The notes under the pieces are model-generated. The model had not been told where the DNA came from. It ran no database searches and saw only the letters and a list, made by a program, of their open reading frames with translations. A stretch of DNA of 64,000 nt. Source: Ailanthus altissimus. Lineage: Eukaryota; Streptophyta; Magnoliopsida; Sapindales; Simaroubaceae. Positions within the stretch are counted from its first letter, which is position 1; each line of letters starts with the position of its first letter. The position numbers and the translations under genes were made by a program. The DNA is taken from assembly GCA_946807835.1 (NCBI GenBank), contig OX327697.1, positions 6,277,001 to 6,341,000 of the forward strand, read 5' to 3'. This document shows positions 44,356-53,063 of the stretch, one piece after another.

Positions 44356-45003
44356 ATGGAGGAAACCCAAGTTCGACAATTTCGAAATATATGTGTATTT
44401 TGTGGATCTAGTCCTGGGGAGAGTAAAGTGTTCGTAGAAGCAGCAAACAATCTAGGAAAAACATTAGCTGCAAGAAAAATTCATTTGATTTATGGAGGAG
44501 GTAGCCTTGGGCTAATGGGGTGTGTGTCAACAGCTGCACATTTAGGAGGAAGTCAAGTTTTAGGTATTATTCCTACAGCTTTGGCCGTGGGAAACCTGAC
44601 CGGGAAAACAATAGGGGAAGAATTACAAGTCTCATCCATGCATGAACGTATAGCCAGAATGCTTTGCAATGCAGACGCTTTTATTGCTTTACCAGGTGGT
44701 TTTGGTACTTTGGAAGAAATTTTTCAAATTGTCTCTTGGGCCCAACTGAATATCCACCGAAAACCCATAGGTTTGTTGAATGTTAATAACTATTTTGATT
44801 GCTTACTTTGTTTTCTTGATCAAGCTGTGGAACAGAATTTTATTTCACATTCGGCGCGACAGATCCTGGTTTCTGCTACTGAGGCGGATGAATTGATTAA
44901 CAAATTACAGGCAGTTACCTACGAACCTGACCCAGCAATAACTCGGATCGATTGGTCAGTGGGCCTTAACAAGCGAAAATTGGATCTGACACTCCGTTTG
45001 TAA
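44356..45003 (+). CDS. LOG-like: LOG-type cytokinin riboside 5'-monophosphate phosphoribohydrolase, captured
   Basis: 215-residue ORF of the LONELY GUY family, which frees active cytokinin bases from their riboside monophosphates in the cytosol. Visible: Rossmann-like start RNICVFCGSSPG (10-21), phosphate-binding LIYGGGSLGLMG (44-55), GIIPTAL (70-76), MHER with the catalytic Arg (R98), and PGGFGTLEE (113-121) with the catalytic Glu (E121), then WAQLNIHRKPIGLLNV. Length fits plant LOGs. The residue after R98 is Ile where plant LOGs have Lys as I recall. I chose ATG 44356 (MEETQVRQF) because the ATG at 44287 lies before the TATA box. No introns, whereas plant LOG genes have several, so capture was through an mRNA. 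A decayed homologue is in the old element (51057-51708). The tail after about 195 (KRKLDLTLRL) differs from common LOGs. Confidence 0.93.
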   Translation: MEETQVRQFRNICVFCGSSPGESKVFVEAANNLGKTLAARKIHLIYGGGSLGLMGCVSTAAHLGGSQVLGIIPTALAVGNLTGKTIGEELQVSSMHERIARMLCNADAFIALPGGFGTLEEIFQIVSWAQLNIHRKPIGLLNVNNYFDCLLCFLDQAVEQNFISHSARQILVSATEADELINKLQAVTYEPDPAITRIDWSVGLNKRKLDLTLRL

Positions 45004-46380
45004 ATTTTTCTTTTTATTTATTTATTTATCAGTACCATCATTTTAGTTTATATTTGCTTAAGTGTCTCTCAGGTTTGTTTCTTTCAAATAACTGACGTTT
45101 CAGGTAATGTCTCCTATACTTTATCTCTTTCTATTTAAACATTGAGGACAATGTTTCATCTGGTTTGGGGGGAGGATAGTAGACATACGTTGCATTTTGC
45201 AAAAAAAAATAAAAAAAAATAAAAATAAAAAAAAAAAATAAAAAATTTTGTGGTCCGACATTTGATTAAAATGGCAGAGTAAAGAGTTCATTCTTGAACT
45301 CTTGAGACGCATTCTAGGTCAAATTAGAATGGCAGAGTAAGGAGTTTTAGTACTAACTTTTGAAATGCATTTTAACTAACTTTTTGTTATTTTGTTTTAT
45401 ATTTCATGCATTGTCGTTTACTGCTTGTAGTCTTGGTAATTCTTGTATAAAGGAATTTGCTTTTCTGCCTAAGTATGATTTCAGAATTGATTAGGTTGAG
45501 TCACTATTTCTATCTAGGTTACTAAAGAATGACTTCCAAAATATTTTTGAGCACAATGCTAAGCCTTGTGGTAAGATGGATGATTCAATTTATATAGCCA
45601 AGAGAATTCCCATGTTTAAGTATATATTTCTAATCTCACATATCTTTTGTGAGTAAGTGGAAAGGTTGAGAAAACAGCTTATGAACTTTCATTGATCCTT
45701 TGAATTGGTTAATTTTTGTTTAGAATGATATTATTTGAATTAAGGGATAAGTTGGTTACATTTGTGCATAATATAATTTGGTGAGAAACCTTTGTAATGC
45801 TTCCTTGTATTCTTCAAAAAAAAAAAAAAAAAAAAACACAAAAGTACCAAAAACAAGAAAAAAAAAAAAAAAAAAAAAGCAATTCAGTTTAATAAAGTCT
45901 TCATTCAATTTTAGAAGACAAATACCTTGTAAAACAGTTTTCTCACCAAGTTATAATTGTATTATTCTCACCAGCCAATTAAAGTTCTAAAGTTGACGTA
46001 TGATATGAATAATTGATTTTTAAACAAATAATTTTCCTATCTTCGGATCAATGTTAGTTTATATGTCTGTCCTTAAAATTGACTTTTTCTTGAGTGCTTA
46101 ACTGTTTTCCAACTCCATAAGAGAAGTCCTAACCTTTTAAACAGTCATACACATGTGAGGATATGGAGTTGAGGCTTTTACTTGGAGAAATTCTCAAGGC
46201 TATATCTATTGTGGTTTGTGGTTAGATGGTTATGGCTTAGTTCACACACACACAAATTATGGAAGTTGTAATTGAAAAAACCATGATAGCAACAGTGATC
46301 TCGAACTGACGTTTTGATTGAAGTGCTTAGGTAGTTTTGCATATTCTATTTACGCTTGAATTGCTAGAGACTAGCAACAA
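45004..46380 (+). other. 3' untranslated region of the young element
   Basis: About 1.4 kb without a gene. It has A-rich tracts at 45199-45246, 45816-45836 and 45858-45878. A 58 bp tandem duplication starts 'atggcagagtaa' at 45271 and 45329; the old element has a similar pair at about 51918 and 51975. Words like 'ctaggttactaaagaa', 'atggagttgaggcttttacttgg' and 'ttgaattgctag' are kept in the old element in the same order, so this long 3' region belongs to the lineage. The frame 45778-45990 is only poly-A translation. Confidence 0.8.
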
Positions 46381-46395
46381 GCTGGTTGGGGGCTG
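46381..46395 (+). promoter_or_regulatory. Polypurine tract region of the young element
   Basis: GCTGGTTGGGGGCTG just before the 3' LTR; the GGGGG run is the likely plus-strand primer. The old element has GCTGGTTGGGGGTTG at 53049-53063. The preceding 'ctagcaacaagctggttggggg' is identical in both. Confidence 0.75.
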
Positions 46396-47951
46396 TGATG
46401 AACACATGAAAATGCATGTTGTTAAAAGATTCAATCACCATTTAATGTCACCAATTTTAGTATTTTCTGTATTTTTAGCTTGAAATAAAGTGTTCTCCTT
46501 AAATTGTGATTAATGAATGTTATTTGGACAGGTTTAGGTAAATTGGACATAACTCTCAATGTAGAAATCGAAATGAAGAAATTCTTGAACCTGGTGCAAC
46601 ATGACTCAATCTTACACAAATTTGAAGAATAGTGGAAAAGCCAAATCCAACATGTTATGGGCCAAAAATTGAGATACAACAGAATCGGACTACAACTCTT
46701 ACCCAGCTTGACCCAACTCACGTATTTGGACCGTATCTCCCAAAATACGTACTCAATTGGTATAATTATTGAAGCTGTGAACTTCTGACTTAACTATCAA
46801 CAACTCGTATGTTTATGGTAAAGTCCAAATCAGCCGTTATCATGGACCAAATCGCATTGCAAGTGGGTAGAATGGTTGTTGGCCGAATTCTGGTGTAGCT
46901 TTGGAATTTTGCTCATATCTCATTGGATACTCATCCAATTTGCATGAAATCAGTGCCTATGGAAAGAAGAGTCAAAATTCTACAACTTTCATGTCGGCCG
47001 CAGAAGCTGAATTGATCATTTACATTATCCAAAACGTGCTGCAAGTGGATACACGAGTTATTGACTTAAAATTATTGAAGATTGATGTCATCCATGACAT
47101 ATGTCCATTCATTGCCTATATAAGGAGACCCTTAGGACGTTTTTAATAGACAATTTTCTCTCTTCTTTTATTCTCATTAACATGTATTGTAATTTAGGCT
47201 AGAGTTCCTAGCAAGGCTAAGAGATGAACTTTTATGTGTAGTAAATCTACTTTCATGCTTTGATTCGGTGTCAAGAGCTATAAATGTTGTAAGTTTGGTT
47301 TTGATTAAACTCTTATCTATTTTATTTTCTATAATCCAGAGGTTATAATTCTCATGTCTCATATATGTTCAGTCATGCTTTTCTTATGTGATTCATGTTG
47401 ATTTATAATTGTTACTGGTTATATTGTTTTATATGTTAATCTTTTACTGCAGTATTGTCAATTTGATATATTGTCGATCTTGGATAACATGTAAGGGCAA
47501 TAAATGTTTGATATTCAAGTTAATCTTTTACTGCAATATTGTCAAAATGATATATTGTCGATCTTAGATAACTTGTATAAATAACATGATGTGTGTTAAT
47601 GCTTGCAAAGAGTTTAACTAAATCAAATACATGTGTTATCAAATGTGCTATATATTACATACCTTCCGATTGATTGTTTGGGATGTGAAACTTTCAGTTG
47701 AGTTATAAATATCGAATCAAAGTATAGAGTAGATTTATAAAGCATAATTGTGATTCTCAAAGCCTTGCTTAAATCATCATAAGACATTTTTCTCAATTCA
47801 TAGACAATTCTATCTCATCCGTTTAAATCAATTAACCCTTTGCTACTGCTTTAATATTTTACTTCACTAACCTATTTTGCCAAGAGCTTCCTCGTGGGAT
47901 CGACACCTCAATCTATACTGCGATAGCCGCGTTATATTTTGAGCGTAAACA
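46396..47951 (+). repeat. 3' LTR of the young element
   Basis: Same length as the 5' LTR, with four differences seen. Its end AAACA is followed by the second ATTAT target copy (47952-47956), and old integrase sequence resumes at 47957. Confidence 0.95.
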
Positions 47952-48784
47952 ATTATGTCTCAAAATAGATTGAGGCTATTCTCTGTCGAAATAATGATCA
48001 TAAAACAGTTATGAAATTTTTGAAAGAAAATATCTCGAGTCAATTTGGAATCCCTTGAGCCATTATAAGCTATGGGGTAAGCATTTTTGTAATAGGCCAT
48101 TTGAAACATTAATGAAAAAAATATGGTATTACTCATAAAGTTGCCACCCCTTATCATTCTCAAACAAGTGGACAAGTTGAACTAGCAAATAAGGAGATAA
48201 AACAAATTTTGACAAAAACTGTAAACCCAAATCACAATGATTGGTCTTTAAGACTTAATGATACATTTTGGGCTTATAGAACTACTTTTAAAACTTTATT
48301 TGGTACGTCTCCTTATAGGATAGTTTATAGAAAACTCTATCACTTACTTGTGGAACTTGAGCATAAAGCCTACTGGGCCATTAAAACTTTCAATGCAAAT
48401 CTTGAATCTGTTAGACAGATATGTAAATTACAAATAAATGAACTTGAAGAATTATAAAATGATGCATATGAAAATTCAAAAATTTATAAATCTAAAATCA
48501 AAGCTTTTCATGATAAAAACATTCAAAGAAAAATATTTGATGCTGGTGATAAGATTTTGTTTTATAATTATCGACTTCACATGTTTTCTAAAAAATTAAG
48601 ATCAAGATAGAGTGGCCTTTTTATTGTGAAACATGTGTACCCTTACGGAACAATTGACATTGAAAATCTTAGAAATGGTAATTTGTTTAAGGTAAATGGG
48701 CAAAAACTCGAGTCGTTTCTAGAAAATCAAACTTTTTATGAAGATTTTGTGTCCCTGTCTAACCCTTGTTACGAGACCAATTAA

Positions 48785-49008
48785 TCTTTATTTTATATAT
48801 TTAAATATTTATATATATATATATTTATTTATTCTTCTTCTAACTTTATTTTTTTTGTTTTTACTTGCAGGTTAATTTAACATTTTTGTTAAAGTTTTAT
48901 TTTGCACCTCGATTAAGTGGTGGATAACGGTACACTGTGATATTTTAAGTCGGTTTTGTCAGTTTTCCATAATTACTGATACATTCTCTTCTTTCCCTTT
49001 CTAAAAAA
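48785..49008 (+). promoter_or_regulatory. Junction before the extra genes in the old element
   Basis: Same layout as 43244-43491: pyrimidine-rich tract and 'tttttacttgcag' acceptor, then 'aagtggtggataacggtaca' and 'aagtcggttttgtcag'. This block is better conserved than the surrounding non-coding DNA. Confidence 0.5.
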
Positions 49009-50709
49009 ATAGATAACATTCTAGTGAATTTGAAAATATGTTTTCCCTCATTGCCTCAAAATGCCTTAAAGAAATTTTACCAAACAAGATGTGAAAAATT
49101 AAGGTTATTGATAAGGGCAAATTTTTCATATATTTTCTCATGTTTTTATTATTGATATTTTATGGTTTTATGAGAATAGATGGCTATTTATGTGCATTAT
49201 TATTATTTATAGGGACTTGAACGAAATTTAAAGTACATGTCCATCGCCCCAGCGCTGAAATAGTGATCGAAATAAGAAAAACGACTTGCTTAAGTCGCGT
49301 CTAGCGCCCCAGCGCTATCAACATACCGCGCCAGCGGTGAAGCCGTTTTCATGCAGCGCCCCAGCGCCAAGATCCTACCGCTCCAGCGGTAATAGCTTTT
49401 TCACGCGTCGCTCCAGCGACAGATGCATAGCGCGCCAGCGGTAGTGCGAGTCCTAGTCCGACGAGAATTGAGATTTTCAAGCTCATATCAATCCCTATAT
49501 AAAGCCACTCGTTCCCAGCCTTCAAGAATGAATTCAAGACGACCCAAGAGCACCAAGAATATAGAGCATAAGTCTTGGAGAGCAATAGGAGCTTAATTGA
49601 AGCAACTTTAAAGAGAGATACAAGACGTTCTTCGGCATCAAGAGTTCCTAGGCAGCGCAATTAAGAGCAATTCGACGTCTATATCGGTTTGCTAATAATT
49701 GTATCATGATTTATAATTATTTTTACTGCTGTTCTCTTGTAGCCATGAGCTAACTTATTTTCTAGGGTTAATATTTGAACTCAATATGTGCGCTTAAATT
49801 GCCATATCTTTTAGTATTTAATAAACTTAGTCCTTTATTATTTAAATTATTTGTGTTTAATGCTTCAATATATCTGGCCAATATATGGTGAATGAATTGA
49901 TAATATTTTGATAAACTTGGAAGAGGAATCATAATATTTAGACCTAGGTAATTTGATGCATGATTGTAGAGTAACATTCAATGTTGCATATGCAAGTTTC
50001 AATTTAGGATAGGAATATACCTAGTTGGCATGTATGATTAATAAGACCTAATCTTAATGAATCTTAGTTTATTACAAGTACCATAGGAATATAGGTATTT
50101 GGTAAACTAAGATATACTTGCATGACCTTGGAAGAGGCTTGTGAATACATTAGTGTCTTGATCAATAATAAAGACTAAGTGAGTTAAATATTAGAGGATT
50201 AATCATTAAAAAATATATTGAGGGATAATATTAATCCTAGGTTTTCTCTACGTTGCTATCTTTAAATCTCATTGCATTGTGTTTTTGCTTTTATATTTCT
50301 TACATTCATTCTTAGATTTTTATTTTTCTGAATAATTATTAGGAAGATATAATTTTAGTAATTGGTTAAAAAGAAAAAATTATCCCTGTGGGTTCGACAT
50401 CCGACTTATTTAGTCTCTTTATTACTTGCATACGATAGTGTGTACTTATACTTAATTTATGATATAGAAATATCGCATCAGTTATTAAAGATTATGAATA
50501 TACCTGCTGATGTACGTTGGTTATTGAAGTCAAATTTCGATTGGCAGGTGAGTTTTTAGACTTATTAATTTCCTACATATCTGGCTTAGGTAAAAGCTCT
50601 TTTGCAAAAAGCGAAGGGCAAAAAGATTAAATATTTGTTACAAGTGTGCACGCATAACTTGCAACACATGTTAAAAAAAGTGGATGAGAAGCCTATCCTC
50701 GACCCATAG
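49009..50709 (+). pseudogene. Decayed cysteine-rich gene of the old element
   Basis: Homologue of the gene at 43492-44040. The start codon is ATA (49009-49011). The N-terminal part (about 34 codons) ends at 49108 where solo LTR J1 is inserted with duplication GTTAT; it resumes at 50486 with IPADVRWLL. A stop lies at about 50556, and a frameshift in the basic patch at about 50595-50615. Two Cys pairs of the finger can still be seen at about 50635-50670. The following about 60 codons are deleted, and the end (KPILDP then TAG at 50707-50709) is kept. Confidence 0.85.
49109..50480 (+). mobile_element. Gypsy-type solo LTR J1 in the decayed cysteine-rich gene
   Basis: Starts TGATAAGGGCAAATT and ends ATATCGCATCA with duplication GTTAT (49104-49108, 50481-50485). 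Same family as 6375-7823. A GC-rich block with many 'gcgccccagcgc' and 'cgctccagcg' words (49232-49450) precedes the TATA box 'cctatataaagcc' (about 49492-49504). End region 'tccctgtgggttcgacatcc' as in Athila/Tat LTRs. The frame 49349-49660 is a shadow. Length 1372 bp. Confidence 0.9.
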
Positions 50710-51056
50710 AGGATGTTTAAGCCTTTTCTAGACATAAAACCAGAGGAAAATGTGAACCATAATCACAACTACTTGTACATATATATTGTAGCTCTTATTT
50801 TTAAATGTTTTATTTTAACCTCAAACGTCTTCTCTAACAACGAACCACTCATAGTCGATTTTGAAAATGTAACCAACAACGAACCACCCATAGTCGATTT
50901 TGAAAATTTTACATTTAAAGCTTAATCTTATCCATTAACAACCAACTACCCATGTGACTAAACTTTACAATACCTTTTGACTCTATAAATACATTGCATT
51001 ATTTCTGCATCTTCATACAAACTCAAAATCATTCAAGAGAGAGGGTAAGTGTAATA
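50710..51056 (+). other. Spacer before decayed LOG with TATA box and 40 bp tandem repeat
   Basis: Homologous to 44041-44355. A unit 'aacaacgaaccactcatagtcg...' of about 39-40 bp occurs twice between about 50836 and 50911. TATAAATA at about 50984-50991 matches the young element's. Confidence 0.7.
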
Positions 51057-51708
51057 ATGGAAGGAACATCAACTCGTAAATTTATAAAAATTTGTCTTTT
51101 ATGGATACAGCCTTGAAAAAAATGGAGAGTTTATAGAAACAGCAAAAACCTTTGGTAAAGTGTTAGCTGAGTGAAAAATTCATTTAGTATATGGGGGAGG
51201 TAGTATTGGATTAATGGGATGTGTAGGAACTGTTGCACAAAATAAAGGCAGTCGAGTTTTTGGTATCATACCGAAATCTCTAGTTGTTGGGAATATTGTA
51301 GGAAAAATAATTGGGGATGAGTTATAGGTATCATCAATGCATGAACGAATGCCTTTTATGCTTCGGAATGCTGATGCCTTCATAGCTCTACCTGGAGGTT
51401 TTGAAACTTTAGAGGAAAATTCTCAAATTGTCTCATGGGCACAATTGCAAATTCACCAAAAACCAATTGATTTGTTAAATGTTGATGATTTTTATAATGA
51501 GTTATTATGTTTTCTTGATTATGCGGTAGAAAAATAGTCTGTCTCATCTGCAGCACGACGGATCCTCATTTCTGCTTCAACTATTGATCAGTTACTCAAT
51601 GAATTACAAGCTTTTATATATCTATCTGATCCAATAGTGCATAAGATAGATTGGTATACTGATGATAGTGAAAAGAAATGTAAGATAGATTTGACGCTTT
51701 ATCTGTAG
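51057..51708 (+). pseudogene. Decayed LOG gene of the old element
   Basis: Homologous over its whole length to 44356-45003, also without introns. ATG at 51057 (MEGTSTRKFIKICL). The N-terminal phosphate region has a stop near 51114 and another at about 51174; then LVYGGGSIGLMGCVGT is intact, a stop follows at 51327, and frame 51337-51537 reads [27 protein letters not shown]. The Gly of GT in PGGxGT is Glu here, and a further stop lies at 51535-51537. The C-terminus LDLTLYL-like and stop at 51706-51708 align with the young copy. Not functional. Confidence 0.9.
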
Positions 51709-53048
51709 CCTATCTAATTTTATATATTTTTAAGTATTTTATGTGACTTATTTTATTTTGTTGCAGCTTTTATTTCTAATAAAAGATGTTTCAGGTGATA
51801 TCTTATATACTCTACTCTTTTTATATTTTGATTAGAGGAGAATAGTTGATATATATTGTTAGTGTTAATTTTTTTTATTTATCACTTTGTTCTCTAATAA
51901 AAAAAATTTCATCATGGATGGTGTGAGTAAAAGGTTCATTTATACATTCTTGAGACCCATTCTAGTTCTAGAATGACAGAGTAAAGAGTACATTACTAAA
52001 CTTTTGAAACACATTCTAATTGGTTTATTTTTAATGCATTTTACATATATTTGTTTGTTGCTTAAGTTTTTGATAACTCTTGCATAAATAAGTTTATTTT
52101 ACTATCGAGGTATGATTTTAAAATTGTTTAGTTGAAATCACTTTTTCTACCTAGGTTACTAAAGAATAACTTTCGAAATTATTTCTTGAGCACAATTCTA
52201 AGCCTTTAGGTAAAATAGATGATTCAATATATATAGCCAAGAGAATTTCTATGTTTAAGTATACATATTCTTTTCTAAACTCATATATCTTTTGTGAGTG
52301 AATGGAGATGTTTGAGATAACAGCTTACAAACTTTTATTGATCTTTTAAAATGGTTAATTTTTATTTGAAATGACATTATTTAGGATGGGGAATGATTTG
52401 GTTGGTTAGCTAAAGGATGATAAAAAAAAAATTTGAAAAAGAATTATGGTGAGAAATTGCTCTTATTTTGTAATGATTCCTTATGTCTTTAAAAAAAAAC
52501 AAACACAAAAAAAAGAAGCAAAAAAAAGTATAAAAAAAAGAGAAAAGAAGTTAATTCAGTTCAATAAAGTCTTCATTAAATTTTAAAAGACAAAAGTCAT
52601 TAGGAAGCAATTTTATCACCAGACTCTCTATTCGTAAGATTCGCATAAAATAATTAAAGTCCTGAAGTTAGCATGTGGCAAGAATGGTTTGACTCTAAAC
52701 AATTGATTTTTTTAATCTTTGGATCAATGTTAGTTTGTCAGTTTGTCCTTAAATGTAACATTTTCTTGAACGATTATCTGTTTTCCAACTCCATGAGTGA
52801 AATCCTAACCTGTTAAATAGTTACTCACCTTAAGGATATGGAGTTGAGGCTTTTACTTGGAGAAACATTTTCAAGACTATATATGTTGTGGTAAAAAAGC
52901 TTTAGCTTAATTCACACACACACAATTGTGGAAGTTATGGTTAAAATAATCTTTATAAGGATTGTGATCTTTAACTGACATTTTGTTTGAAATATTTAAG
53001 TAGTGTTCAAATTTTATTTATGCTTGAATTGCTAGGGACTAGCAACAA
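51709..53048 (+). other. 3' untranslated region of the old element
   Basis: No gene. Collinear with 45004-46380: the paired 'agagtaaa-agt' duplication at about 51920-52010, A-rich tracts at about 52430 and 52490-52530, and 'ctccatgagtgaaatcctaacc' at about 52790. Confidence 0.75.
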
Positions 53049-53063
53049 GCTGGTTGGGGGTTG
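53049..53063 (+). promoter_or_regulatory. Polypurine tract region of the old element
   Basis: GCTGGTTGGGGGTTG directly before the 3' LTR start TGATGAACACTTG. Confidence 0.75.

Larger units (their letters stand above)
37957..47951 (+). mobile_element. Young Athila-like element carrying two extra genes
   Basis: Complete 9995 bp element with LTRs 37957-39512 and 46396-47951 (1556 bp each), perfect duplication ATTAT (37952-37956, 47952-47956), tRNA-Asp primer site and polypurine tract. I find four LTR differences: 38329/46768, 38468/46907, 38559/46998 and 39241/47680. That is 0.26%; with commonly used plant rates it means roughly 0.1-0.2 million years (inference). The order is gag, protease, integrase tail, cysteine-rich gene, LOG. 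RT, RNase H and most of integrase are missing, so it must have moved with enzymes supplied by another element. Confidence 0.95.
37640..48790 (+). pseudogene. Integrase of the old element, split by the young element
   Basis: Left part 37640-37956 has the zinc finger region (CHSKVYGGHFSSKKT after frame repair by eye) and the first core segment (INFMGPF). It breaks at the duplication ATTAT (37952-37956 / 47952-47956). The right part from 47957 reads the core with the DNA-binding SQFGIP region, then [19 protein letters not shown] with the catalytic Glu, frame 48209-48457 ([35 protein letters not shown]), and the C-terminal GPF-like module LRSR-stop-SGLFIVKHVYP at about 48595-48640, ending in TAA at 48782-48784. 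Confidence 0.85.

Noticed and set aside
45778..45990. 70-codon lysine-rich ORF
   Set aside because: Translation of two poly-A runs in the 3' region of the young element.
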